Below are positions 23,177 to 32,065 of a stretch of 35,480 bases of DNA, one piece after another. Position 1 is the stretch's first letter. Each line of letters begins with the position of its first letter. The DNA lies in assembly GCA_000406005.1 (NCBI GenBank), contig ASZN01000038.1, positions 16,659 to 52,138 of the forward strand, written 5' to 3'. This DNA comes from Candidatus Poribacteria bacterium WGA-3G (lineage in GTDB: Bacteria; Poribacteria; WGA-4E; WGA-3G). Position numbers and translations under genes: made by a program. Under the pieces are notes generated by a model. The model did no database searches, was not told where the DNA came from, and worked only from the letters and a program-made list of their open reading frames with translations.

Positions 23177-24274
23177 TTATTTAACGTTTGCTTTATTTAT
23201 TATTGATTCCACTACCTTCTGTAGTTCAGTGGTAGGAATTTCACCGAACAACGTAAAATGGATATCTGAGGTAGTCCACCTGAAAGCGTCCGTCGGACCG
23301 AACCGATGTTTAGAAACGGTTGTCCCTCCGATGTCAATTTTAGTCACATCTCGTTGTTCTCTGGCATTAAAACGCGGGGGCTTGCCTGTCTCTTCAAAGA
23401 GTGTGAAATTCACCAACCCATCCGTATATTCAAGAAAAATGGTGTTATTTTCTCTCCTTTTTATTTTTCGAACCCCCTGCAACTGGAATCCCGACGGCAC
23501 ATATTCAGGTTGGACGGGTCCCCTTTTGAGAATTTTTACGGCTTCGGCGAGTGAACTCGGCTGACTGCGCCGCTGTCCCGGTCTAATATCTTTTTCAATG
23601 GCTTCCCACTTGGTATTGACAGCCTTCGCGTTAAAACTGATTCGCGTATAGACAAATATCTCCCGTAGCACGCCATCAGCATCGTAGTCTTCCACACGCA
23701 GGATAACCCCGTTTTCACGAGCGAAAAAGATATGTTTTGTCGGCCTACCAGCGAATTTGGGACGAATAATTAAAAGGTCTGTCTCATGATTTACAATTTT
23801 TTCATCTGATGGACGATGCTCTAAGTTATAATTCCGTCCAATCAGTTTAATCGCTTCTTCGGAAAATGGGATTCTCACCTCACGCCAGCGACTCTGTTCT
23901 CTCCAACGGTTATTCCGATCGTTCTCGTCGCGACTCCTTCGCCTATTGTTTCTTTGCCGTTCGTCCCTACTTTGTTGATCAGCAAGCGGATGACGCTCAC
24001 CAACGACAGATAGCACCTTCCTATAAGACGCATCTCCCGAGACGTGGATGATGTGTTCTTCAAAAGTCCGCGTGCCTCTTGACGAACTGGATGTCCGCAA
24101 ACTGGCACCGATGTAGGGGACTGTACGTTCCGATTCAACGATACGTTCGAGAACAGCTATGTCAGCGAAAACAGCGTGGGGGACCCAGAAGAAGACAGCA
24201 AAAACTGTGAAACAAAGCCGGAAGCCTTTAAATTGCAAACCTCTATCGGGTCTTAGATATTCATGTGTTCGCAT
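23177..24274 (-). CDS. RseB/MucB-like sigma-factor regulatory protein
   Basis: 365 residues with an N-terminal signal or membrane segment (about 18-37). The N-terminal domain (VPYIGASLRT, FEEHIIHVSGDASYRKVL) and the C-terminal domain (YVPSGFQLQGVRKIKR followed by FLEYTDGLVNFTLFEE) match the two-domain plan of RseB/MucB. Those proteins bind an anti-sigma factor in the periplasm and sense misfolded or mislocalised envelope components. Between them lies an Arg/Asn/Asp/Gln-rich low-complexity tract (about 98-132). It is 30 bp downstream of the membrane anti-sigma gene, which strongly supports the role. The start ATG has only a weak ribosome-binding site (TAGGT). Confidence 0.78.
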   Translation of the reverse strand: MRTHEYLRPDRGLQFKGFRLCFTVFAVFFWVPHAVFADIAVLERIVESERTVPYIGASLRTSSSSRGTRTFEEHIIHVSGDASYRKVLSVVGERHPLADQQSRDERQRNNRRRSRDENDRNNRWREQSRWREVRIPFSEEAIKLIGRNYNLEHRPSDEKIVNHETDLLIIRPKFAGRPTKHIFFARENGVILRVEDYDADGVLREIFVYTRISFNAKAVNTKWEAIEKDIRPGQRRSQPSSLAEAVKILKRGPVQPEYVPSGFQLQGVRKIKRRENNTIFLEYTDGLVNFTLFEETGKPPRFNAREQRDVTKIDIGGTTVSKHRFGPTDAFRWTTSDIHFTLFGEIPTTELQKVVESIINKANVK

Positions 24275-24304
24275 GGGTTTACCTATCAGTTGCCTGTTGG
24301 AATA

Positions 24305-25102
24305 TTAAGGTTCTACATTTTCCAGATAGAGGTCAAGGAACAGTTCCTCCGTTTCACCGATGGATTCTATAGACGAGGATTCCTGACCCAATGATCTGCC
24401 GACATTTGATTTCAACGGGTTATCCGCAAGTTGCTCCGTATGGAGTCCGAAATAGAAGTCGAGTGTCTCATCGTATTCTGGGGTGTTCGGTTGGAAGTAG
24501 AGTGCGCCGAGAATCAACGCGAGCGTGAGGACAGCCGTCGCACCCGCGGTTACAGGACGGAAGAACCAGCGACCTAAATCCGGCAGCCATTTTCCAATAT
24601 CTGGGAATCTCGGTGTCGGCGCGGCTCTCTCGACATCCGCTTCCGCTACTTGTTCCTGTATTTTTGCCATCACTGCATCTTTGATGGTTGCTGGAGCCGG
24701 ATGTTCGAGCCGCCTGACCCGCGCACGATTCTCACGGAACGCTGATACCATATCCGAGCATTCGCTGCAGGCGTGCAGATGCGTTTCCATCCGAGCGCGC
24801 ATAGCCGGGGCTAATTCGTTATCCATATAAGCCGATAGTTCATCTTGAAACTCTGCATGTATCTTTGCCATCACTGTATCCTTAAGAGACGACGGAACGG
24901 GACGCGAAAGGTTGGCAACCATTTGACGGTTCTTCTGGAACGCCGACAGCATTTTAGCACACGTGTCACACGAACGCAGATGCGCTTCAATCTGTTTGTG
25001 CCTGTTCGGGCTTAATTCGTTATCAATGTAAGCCGATAACTCGTTTTGAATGCGTTTATGATTCATATTTTTATCGAGAGTAGTAGTAAAAGGTGTTACC
25101 AC
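24305..25102 (-). CDS. Membrane anti-sigma factor with duplicated zinc-finger domains
   Basis: 265 residues. Two tandem copies of a putative zinc-finger anti-sigma domain are visible: ELSAYIDNELSPN with HLRSCDTC (His41, Cys45, Cys48), and ELSAYMDNELAPA with HLHACSEC (His108, Cys112, Cys115). Each is followed by a PVPSSLKDTVMAKI- or PAPATIKDAVMAKI-like tail, so this is an internal duplication of about 66 residues. A single membrane span follows (about 184-203). It should sequester the ECF sigma factor at the membrane. The GTG start at 25102 overlaps the sigma stop by 7 bp, with GGAGCGA upstream, implying coupling; an internal ATG at 25066 is the alternative start. Confidence 0.9.
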   Translation of the reverse strand: MVTPFTTTLDKNMNHKRIQNELSAYIDNELSPNRHKQIEAHLRSCDTCAKMLSAFQKNRQMVANLSRPVPSSLKDTVMAKIHAEFQDELSAYMDNELAPAMRARMETHLHACSECSDMVSAFRENRARVRRLEHPAPATIKDAVMAKIQEQVAEADVERAAPTPRFPDIGKWLPDLGRWFFRPVTAGATAVLTLALILGALYFQPNTPEYDETLDFYFGLHTEQLADNPLKSNVGRSLGQESSSIESIGETEELFLDLYLENVEP

Positions 25103-25716
25103 TCAACTCGCTCCAGTTCTTCTTTTAACGCTTTTCGTGCCTCATGTAAACGAGATTTTACGCGTCCCAATGTGCACCCTAAAATTTCTGATATTTCTTC
25201 GTAAGATAGCTCTCGCAATTCTCTGAGCACCAGAATTTCTTTATGACTATCTTTAAGTTTCGCAAGCGCAGCATGGACGATATCTTTTTCTTCGGTTCGG
25301 AGTGCCTCATCTTCGGGTGTTAATGTATTAAGTGGCACCCAGGGTTGTGAATCATCAATCTCTGTCGGGTCAGTTTTTCGACGTTGGTATTGGTCAATAT
25401 GATTAAGACATTTGTTTTTGACAATACGATAGAGCCATGTAGAGAATCGGGATCGGAACTGAAAATTACCGATGTTTTCCCACGCGGAGAGGAAAGCGTC
25501 TTGTGCGACATCTTCGGCATCCTGATGATGACCGAGTATGCCGTAAGCGATGTTGTAAACCCAATGCTGATACTCAATGATAAGGGTTCCCATCGCATCA
25601 GCATCACCTTTTTGACAGCGCAAAACGATCTCACGCTCCTGCGCGCTATCTAATTCTTGTGTGTTGTCGATCTCTGAATAAGTTTGCATAGCAGGTGTAA
25701 CGGTTGCAACGGACAT
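25096..25716 (-). CDS. ECF RNA polymerase sigma factor (RpoE/SigW-like)
   Basis: A 206-residue group 4 sigma factor. Region 2 (about 40-110) has the -10 recognition helix DAEDVAQDAFLSAWENIGNFQ and STWLYRIVKNKCLNHI. After a variable acidic linker, region 4 (about 150-203) has HKEILVLRELRELSYEEISEILGCTLGRVKSRLHEARKAL for -35 binding. There is no C-terminal extension. GGAG lies upstream of the ATG. It is first in an operon with its cognate anti-sigma, an RseB-like protein and a secreted hydrolase, so it probably responds to envelope stress. I could not identify a convincing ECF-type promoter upstream, so autoregulation is unproven. Confidence 0.93.
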   Translation of the reverse strand: MSVATVTPAMQTYSEIDNTQELDSAQEREIVLRCQKGDADAMGTLIIEYQHWVYNIAYGILGHHQDAEDVAQDAFLSAWENIGNFQFRSRFSTWLYRIVKNKCLNHIDQYQRRKTDPTEIDDSQPWVPLNTLTPEDEALRTEEKDIVHAALAKLKDSHKEILVLRELRELSYEEISEILGCTLGRVKSRLHEARKALKEELERVEW

Positions 25717-25881
25717 ACTTTATTCTCCAAACCGCGTGGATAAAGGGAGTGCTTCTCAAATACGGAACCATCTAATTCTCGGAGGATCGTGATGTTCAAT
25801 CTGTTGCAAATACAGGCAGGACACCGATTCGCAACAGATAAAATGAAAGCGAACCACTTTCTTGCGCAATTAGACACACGA

Positions 25882-25912
25882 GAAAATAAAAGGTTCGTAT
25901 TGTTTTATTTTC
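25882..25912. other. AT-rich perfect inverted repeat at the end of the CotH gene
   Basis: GAAAATAAAA (25882-25891) is the exact inverse complement of 25903-25912, with an 11-bp loop. It overlaps the CotH-family stop codon. The stem has almost no GC and no separate U-run, so terminator activity is uncertain. Confidence 0.4.
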
Positions 25913-28400
25913 GCATATTTTCTTTACCCGGTGTGGTTTGAAGAGGTTGGAGTGTACCGCTCCCATTCGGCCATCTGCCGAGGGCGATGTCCTTCTCCTG
26001 TTTTTCAAACACGACCTGATCAAGCACCTGATTACCGTGTGTATCCGTATCAACGAGCATAACAGTTTCACCGTTGCGAGACAGTTTAAAGTTGGCATGA
26101 AGTCCTGACTCGGCATCGCCATCTTCGTCTAACCACACAAGGAGATAACCGTGGGCGGGGATTGTGGTGTTCTCAGGAAATACCCATTTTTTCAGATTGT
26201 CAATCTTGTCTGTCAGGTACATGCCGGTGAGATTCACTGTGTTGTCGGTGAGATTGTGCAGTTCAAGCCAATCTTCGTATTGGCCTTGTGGGTCCGTAAG
26301 ACTCTTGGTATTGGATGCCATGAGTTCGTTGATTACGACAGGGCTCTCTTTTACAACAGGTACGCCGACCCGGTATTCTGCCGCGCCCAGTTCCGCACGT
26401 GCGGGTGAAAAGGTCGTCGTGCCGTGTGTCTTCACCGCATTTGCTTCAATATAATAGTAGACTGTGGTACCTGCTGGAAAATCTGGGATGCGCCCAACAA
26501 AACGCGCCTCTTCCTTTGTCAGCGTGATCTGCTTAAAAACGGTGTGCAAGTCAGGACTATAATACAACAAAACCGAATCAGGTGCACCAATTGAATTGTC
26601 ACCCATTTTCGCAGGTTGAGTTAAAACAGAAACCACGACAGGTTGATTGGCGACTGCACCTCTGATGTCAACGGTCGTAATTTTCGGTGTCGGTTTGTTG
26701 AGCTCTGGATGATTGCGTAGGTACTTACGCCTTTCGGTTACAAAACGTTCAAGGTCTGCAGGCGTTCCAGTCGTAAAATCCTCATAACTGTAGAGCTTCT
26801 TATCGTCTTGCTGAACTTCTGTATCGATGAGCACCTGATATTCGTTGACAATGGGACCTAACACTTCCCAATCAAGCCATTCATCCACAACGGTCCGGAC
26901 ATGTGCGATATACCGGGCGCGCCACTCTGGGTTTGATAACAATCGGTTAATAAGTGGACGCGCCGGATTGGCTTCATGCGCAACCGGAGATGCCATCCCA
27001 TTTTCTAAGTCACCCCACGACCAACCACCAGGACCGCCGCCACCGGGACCACCTCTACCTTCTCGCCCGAATCTCAAACTTTCATTGTTATCATGCGGCA
27101 CGAGATGGAATCTGCCGTTGACATCTTGATAGATAGCATAATCGCCACCTTTGTGAATATAGCCGTCATCATCCATAAAAACATTTGAAACGGCGAGCTG
27201 CCACAGTACTTGGTCAATATTGAGGACGGACGGGAGGCGTTCCGCAAGTTCTGCCTGAGAGGTCGTTTCGTCAAGCATTTTGAAGAGCGCGATGAGGTCT
27301 GTCCAAGGATCCTCAACATTATTGGTCTTAAGTTGGTACGTTTCTTGGTAGACTGTTGGATCTTCACCCGCGTAAGTCAATGCCCCGCCTCTACCAGGAC
27401 CCACTTTCCAACGGATACCCGCTTTGGTACCGAACCATTCTGCCAGGAAATCTTTGTTGTATTGCTGTAGATTGATATAAACACCCCAATTTTCGCCATT
27501 GATAACCAATTTAACAAGATTGGTCTTCATCGCCGGGATATAGTCTCGTGAGATTCGATTGTAGAGGACTTCACGAAGAAAAGAACCGTCAACATGTCCG
27601 TTGAGCAAATTAAGCGTTTTGTAACCATAGAGACGTTGGCCATCTTCACCATAATCGACTGCAATATTGAAGGATTTCTTTTCCGATCTGACTGTAAAAT
27701 AGGAAGATGTACCTCGAAAATGAACGCCAACCTCTGGATAAACCTTACCATCTACGATGAGATCTGCTGGAACTTCAATATCTGTACGATAAAATGCGTC
27801 CATCTGTTCTGACCAATCTTCATGGTGAAATCGGAGATAGACGGTTCGGAGTGTTTGTGAATCGTAGAGTACCGGTGAATCTTCGGGGACAGAGGCGAGA
27901 CTCGCCTGTACATCGCTCTGAACACCATTGCGCAAGGTTTCCGCGTTCAACAAGGTAGCATTTCCACCACCGCGGGCGTTCAGTGCCGCTTCCCGCTCGG
28001 TACCGGTTAGTTTCCCATCTTCGTCTGTGTCGAATTGGTTGACCAGTTTTTCTGGTGCCCGCGGACCGCCGCGACCCCTACCAAAACCACCTGGCGGCAT
28101 CCCGCCGCGACCCCTATCGGGCGGTCCAACACGCCCATCAGGTCCTGTATTGCGTCCCATCCGTTCAATCTCTTCTCGGCTTAATTTATCGCCTGTGAAC
28201 GCTTCTAAACCTGTAACTCGTAGCATGAGTTCGTTCTCTTCAGGACTCAACGTGCCATCGCTATTGAGATCAAACCGTTTCTGTTCATCCGAAAGTTTCG
28301 CCGATTTCTCACCGTTTTGGTTGTCTTGAGCATCGACATGCATTATTATCCAACTGGTGATAATTAATGTAAAGACTGCTATGATTTTAAAGTGTTTCAT
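25905..28400 (-). CDS. Secreted EF-hand / CotH kinase / lamin-tail-domain protein
   Basis: 831 residues. The signal peptide is about 1-24. Two EF-hand loops, DLNSDGTLSPEE (44-55) and DTDEDGKLTGTE (124-135), flank a Gly/Arg/Pro-rich linker (about 87-115). A CotH kinase domain follows (about 190-560), with VHFRGTSSY, KSFNIAVDYG, TLNLLNGHVDGSFLRE and VPHDNNESL. The C-terminal half has a beta-rich segment and a lamin-tail-type domain (about 690-815; VVINELMASN, YEDWLELHN). CotH proteins are atypical kinases, first known from spore coats; in other bacteria they are exported and often accompany polyphosphate-related genes. GGGAG precedes the ATG. It follows the DUF4956 gene by 67 bp and is probably co-transcribed. 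Confidence 0.9.
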   Translation of the reverse strand: MKHFKIIAVFTLIITSWIIMHVDAQDNQNGEKSAKLSDEQKRFDLNSDGTLSPEENELMLRVTGLEAFTGDKLSREEIERMGRNTGPDGRVGPPDRGRGGMPPGGFGRGRGGPRAPEKLVNQFDTDEDGKLTGTEREAALNARGGGNATLLNAETLRNGVQSDVQASLASVPEDSPVLYDSQTLRTVYLRFHHEDWSEQMDAFYRTDIEVPADLIVDGKVYPEVGVHFRGTSSYFTVRSEKKSFNIAVDYGEDGQRLYGYKTLNLLNGHVDGSFLREVLYNRISRDYIPAMKTNLVKLVINGENWGVYINLQQYNKDFLAEWFGTKAGIRWKVGPGRGGALTYAGEDPTVYQETYQLKTNNVEDPWTDLIALFKMLDETTSQAELAERLPSVLNIDQVLWQLAVSNVFMDDDGYIHKGGDYAIYQDVNGRFHLVPHDNNESLRFGREGRGGPGGGGPGGWSWGDLENGMASPVAHEANPARPLINRLLSNPEWRARYIAHVRTVVDEWLDWEVLGPIVNEYQVLIDTEVQQDDKKLYSYEDFTTGTPADLERFVTERRKYLRNHPELNKPTPKITTVDIRGAVANQPVVVSVLTQPAKMGDNSIGAPDSVLLYYSPDLHTVFKQITLTKEEARFVGRIPDFPAGTTVYYYIEANAVKTHGTTTFSPARAELGAAEYRVGVPVVKESPVVINELMASNTKSLTDPQGQYEDWLELHNLTDNTVNLTGMYLTDKIDNLKKWVFPENTTIPAHGYLLVWLDEDGDAESGLHANFKLSRNGETVMLVDTDTHGNQVLDQVVFEKQEKDIALGRWPNGSGTLQPLQTTPGKENMRK

Positions 28401-28467
28401 TGTGTTCTCCCTTTCAATCTTAAACCTGTCTGGTATCGCAAAGTTCAGATTTTCCGAACCTATTGTG

Positions 28468-29127
28468 TTACTTTTTATCTATCTTTACTTCTGTGACATT
28501 TTCAATGCTTGAGAGTTCGTTAAAAAAAGTGAGCCACTCCTGCGGACTCGCCAATTTGACCCTGAACGTCAGTTCAACTAACTGTGATTTCTTTACCCGT
28601 TGTTCGAGTAGACGTTCATAAACGAGATGTTTATTGAAAACAGAACGATAAACGGTTTCAGCGTTCTGATCGGGCGGAAGGCAGAATTCTAAACTAAACT
28701 CGTTGTTGTTTCCGAAACGTTGATGCCAGTGGTACATCACAAGGATAATGACACCGATGAGAAAAGCCGCCAAGATAGCAACCGACGGATTTCCGGCACC
28801 GACTGCCATACCGACAGCCAACGCATAAAAGACGAAACCGATGTCGCGCGGGTCTTGGATGGCAGTCCGAAACCGAATAATAGAGAGCGCACCGACTAAA
28901 CTAAACGCACGCGCAATGCTATCACCGATGATTACCATCACGACTGAAATCAGCATGCATAGAATAATGAGCGTATCGGTAAAAGATTTTTGCGGGATAC
29001 CGCTGTGCGTCCACTGGTAGATGTTAACGATAAAAATACCGAGCGCAAATGAAAGGAGTAGTCTAAGGGCATCAGCACCAAGCGTTACAAATAGAGGTAG
29101 TGTTAAAAAATCGAATAGTGTGTTCAT
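28468..29127 (-). CDS. DUF4956 family membrane protein
   Basis: 219 residues. Three to four membrane spans occupy the first 135 residues (approximately 18-38, 48-70, 100-130). The signature FSLVGALSIIRFRTAIQDPRDIGFVFYALAVGMAVG matches the DUF4956 core. A soluble C-terminal alpha/beta region of about 80 residues ends LSSIENVTEVKID. In many bacteria DUF4956 genes neighbour VTC-type polyphosphate polymerase and CotH genes; here only CotH is adjacent and the VTC gene is missing from the window. No biochemical function is established. A consensus-like promoter lies immediately upstream. Confidence 0.87.
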   Translation of the reverse strand: MNTLFDFLTLPLFVTLGADALRLLLSFALGIFIVNIYQWTHSGIPQKSFTDTLIILCMLISVVMVIIGDSIARAFSLVGALSIIRFRTAIQDPRDIGFVFYALAVGMAVGAGNPSVAILAAFLIGVIILVMYHWHQRFGNNNEFSLEFCLPPDQNAETVYRSVFNKHLVYERLLEQRVKKSQLVELTFRVKLASPQEWLTFFNELSSIENVTEVKIDKK

Positions 29128-29151
29128 CCAAATTTACTTGTCAATTGAAGA

Positions 29152-29180
29152 TTTATAGGTAGTCTATCATAATTTGACAA
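29152..29180 (-). promoter_or_regulatory. Promoter of the DUF4956-CotH operon
   Basis: On the minus strand TTGTCA (29180-29175) and TATAAA (29157-29152) are 17 bp apart. The predicted start near 29145 gives a leader of about 18 nt. Confidence 0.7.
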
Positions 29181-29291
29181 ATATGTGGATAAATTGTTAG
29201 AAAATTATCTATATTCCCCTAATAAACGGGTCGCTACGGTTAAATACTGCTTCAAATAGAGCCTTAGATATGGGAAAATAAGGCAAGATGT

Positions 29292-30887
29292 TTATCTGTT
29301 TTCGGGACTTTCGTCACGATATATCAGGATACCGACAAACACACCAGAAAAGACCAGAATCGCGAGGGCGTAGGGTGCCGCTTCGGCGAACATCGCTTCT
29401 GTTGTGTAACTCCAGACGTTAAGTGCAAGCGTTTCATATCCGGCGGGAGATAATAGAAAAGTGAGCGGAAGCTCTTTCATTGTTGCGAGGAAAACCAGTG
29501 CCGTGGCAGTGAGCATGCCGCGTATTAGAACCGGGAAAACGGTTCTGAAGAACGACTGCACGCGCGAATATCCGAGAGATCGGGCTGCTTCCTCCAAATT
29601 TGGAGAGACTTGGTAGAGCGAACTTCGCACCGGGCCGATCGCTTCTGCTAAGAAATGTAGCGCGCACGCTGAAATTAGCACAAGAAGTGTTTTATAGATA
29701 AAAGGCACAACATTTAAAACAAAAAAGATGAGGGATAGCGCGAAGGCAAGCGGCGGTATAGCATAAACAATATAGGCGACACGCCCCAAAGCGTTTGAGA
29801 TACCAGAGGGGTGACGAACACTTATATAAGCGAACGGGACCGCGAGCAGCGCGCATAAAATTCCTGTCGGTATAGCCGCCGACAACGAACCGATGAGTGC
29901 TTCTAAAAGTCCTCCCAATGCACTCACGTCGAAACCCCGAAATATCCACAGAAAGACCGCACCGGTGGGCACGACGACGACTAAAAATATCAGCACGCTG
30001 AGATAGAGATAGGCAGGGATTCCCCACGCGCCAGGTTCGATAAGCGACGGTTGACCCGTGGTGCCGTGTCCAGCACGGTGGAGCGTCACCTGATTTAGCA
30101 GCTTCGTCTCAAGATAGAGTAGACCTCCGGTAAAAATAAGAAGCATAAGCGCGAGCCATGCCGCATAAATGTGATCAAATGAGAGTGTGTATTCTGTGTA
30201 AAGCGCGTAACTGAAAGTTTCATAGCGCATCAGCGACACAACACCGAAGTCGCCGAGTACATGTAGACTAATGATGAGTCCGCTTGCATAGAAAGCAGGA
30301 CGGAGTTGCGGAAGGATGACATAAAAAAAAGCCTCATAATGGTTGTACCCGAGGCTGCGTGCGGATTCCTCAAGATTTGGGTCGAGTCCTAACAAAGCGG
30401 TGCGTAAGTTCAGGAAGAGATACGGACTCGTGTAAGCACTGAGTGCGAGGAGCGAACCCCAGTAACCACTCAGACGCGGAATGCTCGTGCCGAAGAACTG
30501 TGCAACAATACCTGTATTGCCACCGAGTGCCAACAGGGCGTACGCCGTTACATAGCCGGGAATCGCAAGCGGTAGCGCGCACAGCACCGTCCAGAGATGT
30601 CTGCCTTTTAAGTCCATTCTGCTTGTCAACCACGCCGCAGGGGTTGCTAACAGCAGATTCAGCACGAGGACACCACTCGTCAACAGCAGCGTGTTAAGGA
30701 AGAGCCTTGCATTTCGCCAGCGGAAGACGATCTGCATAAGTGCAGTGCCTTCCGCTGAGAGCGCTTTGATTGACAGATAGACCAACGGGATGAGTCCGCC
30801 GATGCAAACCGCGAGGATCGGTACGCCTGCCACAGCTGCGGGAATAGAGAAATAACGGTGTGCCTTGACTATTCTTAAATTTAGCAT
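29292..30887 (-). CDS. Fe(III) ABC transporter permease, fused double-domain (FbpB-like)
   Basis: 531 residues with about 12 membrane spans in two homologous halves. Each half carries an EAA loop for contact with the ATPase: EESARSLGYNHYEAFFYVILPQL (shown here by its ends E173 to L195) and the corresponding LEEAARSLGY from 431. Fused permeases of this type serve Fe(III), thiamine and related binding-protein transporters. The adjacent upstream gene encodes an Fe(III)-type binding protein, making iron the likely substrate. CGGGAAC is a moderate ribosome-binding site. The cognate ATPase (FbpC-like) is not next to it; the 164 bp downstream reach only the DUF4956 gene, so it must be encoded elsewhere. 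Confidence 0.9.
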   Translation of the reverse strand: MLNLRIVKAHRYFSIPAAVAGVPILAVCIGGLIPLVYLSIKALSAEGTALMQIVFRWRNARLFLNTLLLTSGVLVLNLLLATPAAWLTSRMDLKGRHLWTVLCALPLAIPGYVTAYALLALGGNTGIVAQFFGTSIPRLSGYWGSLLALSAYTSPYLFLNLRTALLGLDPNLEESARSLGYNHYEAFFYVILPQLRPAFYASGLIISLHVLGDFGVVSLMRYETFSYALYTEYTLSFDHIYAAWLALMLLIFTGGLLYLETKLLNQVTLHRAGHGTTGQPSLIEPGAWGIPAYLYLSVLIFLVVVVPTGAVFLWIFRGFDVSALGGLLEALIGSLSAAIPTGILCALLAVPFAYISVRHPSGISNALGRVAYIVYAIPPLAFALSLIFFVLNVVPFIYKTLLVLISACALHFLAEAIGPVRSSLYQVSPNLEEAARSLGYSRVQSFFRTVFPVLIRGMLTATALVFLATMKELPLTFLLSPAGYETLALNVWSYTTEAMFAEAAPYALAILVFSGVFVGILIYRDESPENR

Positions 30888-30930
30888 CCAGTTCCCGTAG
30901 CCTCACTTTTCTAAGCACAGTATGCAATAT

Positions 30931-31941
30931 CTATAGAATTTCGACGCCTCGCAGCAAATCGACTGTGCCTTCGAGGTCATCCATCTGATTAAGATCAAAT
31001 GTCGGAGCCAGTTCAAGCAGCTCGGACAACGGTAAAAGATTGGCGTTCGGGATGACCCCTTCGATGACAGGATATTCAAATACGTCGCTTGTAAAGTACT
31101 GCTGCGCTTTTGGAGATAACAGGAATGCCACAAACCTCACCGCTGCGGCCTTGTTATCGCTACTCTTCAGCACCCCGATACCTGCAACATTAACGAGGTT
31201 ACCAGGATCACCTGCCTTGAAAAAGGTTTGTGCCACCGGATAGCTGGAATTCCCCTTCTTGAAACGGAGGAGGTAGTAGTGATTCGGGAGACCGAGATCA
31301 ATTTCACCTGCGGCGAGTGCCTCTATAATAGGCGTATTCTTGGCGTACTTTTTCACGCCGTTCGCTTTCATACCGCGCAGCCATTCCTCTGTTCGTTCCT
31401 CACCAACTTGCATACGCAGCGCCGTCACGAACGCTTGAAATGAAGCGTTTGTTGGCGCCCAACCGACTCTATCTTTCCACATCGGTTGTACTAAATCGAA
31501 AACGCTTTGCGGAAGTTCTTCCATTTTAACGCGTTCCGGTGAGTAGGAAAGCACGCGCGCTCTACCACTCGTCGCTACCCAGAGACCGTTCGCATCGCGA
31601 AAATCTGAAGGCACTTGCCCCAATATAGATTCCGGCAATTTTTCAAACATCTCTTTTTTACTCACGGCACCAAGTGCACCCGCATCTTGCGCCCAGAAAA
31701 GCGCAGCCGGACTTTTGTCACCCTCTGTCAGAAGCGTGACCGCTAACTGTGTTGTGTTGGCGTAACTCACTTTAACTTCTATACCGGTCTCTTGTTCAAA
31801 CTGTTTGATAATCGGTTCAACGAGACTTTTGCTGCGTCCGGAGTAGACAGTTAGTGTCTCAGCGTGAACTGCCCCAATGACGGTGAATAAGAGCAATACT
31901 GGCAAAATATAATTAAACATACTGATTCGGTTCGTAAACAT
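30931..31941 (-). CDS. Fe(III) ABC transporter substrate-binding protein (FutA/FbpA-like)
   Basis: 336 residues from ATG 31941, chosen because AGAGGAG lies about 5 bp upstream; the open frame extends 37 codons further but without support. Signal peptide about 1-27 (ending VHA), then a periplasmic-binding fold: TVYSGRSKSLVEPIIKQFEQETGI, a TDGDK-like hinge, WAQDAGALGAV, and GLPNHYYLLR containing adjacent Tyr222-Tyr223. Paired tyrosines are the iron ligands of the FbpA/FutA family. It lies between a ceruloplasmin-like oxidase and a fused permease on the same strand, with a 43-bp gap to the permease, so it should bind periplasmic Fe(III) for import. Confidence 0.92.
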   Translation of the reverse strand: MFTNRISMFNYILPVLLLFTVIGAVHAETLTVYSGRSKSLVEPIIKQFEQETGIEVKVSYANTTQLAVTLLTEGDKSPAALFWAQDAGALGAVSKKEMFEKLPESILGQVPSDFRDANGLWVATSGRARVLSYSPERVKMEELPQSVFDLVQPMWKDRVGWAPTNASFQAFVTALRMQVGEERTEEWLRGMKANGVKKYAKNTPIIEALAAGEIDLGLPNHYYLLRFKKGNSSYPVAQTFFKAGDPGNLVNVAGIGVLKSSDNKAAAVRFVAFLLSPKAQQYFTSDVFEYPVIEGVIPNANLLPLSELLELAPTFDLNQMDDLEGTVDLLRGVEIL

Positions 31942-31982
31942 TGTATCTCCTCTGATAAATTGATAAACTGAATAGTTGCACA

Positions 31983-32018
31983 CCGTATGAAAACCGATGT
32001 AAATTTCATCGGATACGG
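31983..32018 (-). other. Long hairpin between the multicopper oxidase and Fe(III)-binding protein genes
   Basis: Two nested 6-bp stems (CCGTAT with ATACGG; CCGATG with CATCGG) form a 12-bp helix with one 5-nt bulge. On the minus strand the inner stem is followed by TTTTC, like a weak terminator for the oxidase transcript. It also sits in the 5' region of the binding-protein mRNA and could tune relative expression. Confidence 0.55.
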
Positions 32019-32065
32019 CAGCCAAAAATTCGAGGTTATTGCACAGATCCAAGTGTGCTGTTTTG

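Noticed and set aside
25717..25880. Self-regulated ECF promoter before the sigma factor gene
   Set aside because: Sequences such as TGAACA followed by GAATTA were considered, but no spacing and motif pair matched a known ECF promoter well enough.
27928..28329. 133-codon plus-strand Pro/Ser-rich frame
   Set aside because: Antisense to the Gly/Arg-rich and EF-hand part of the CotH gene; composition is explained by the complement.
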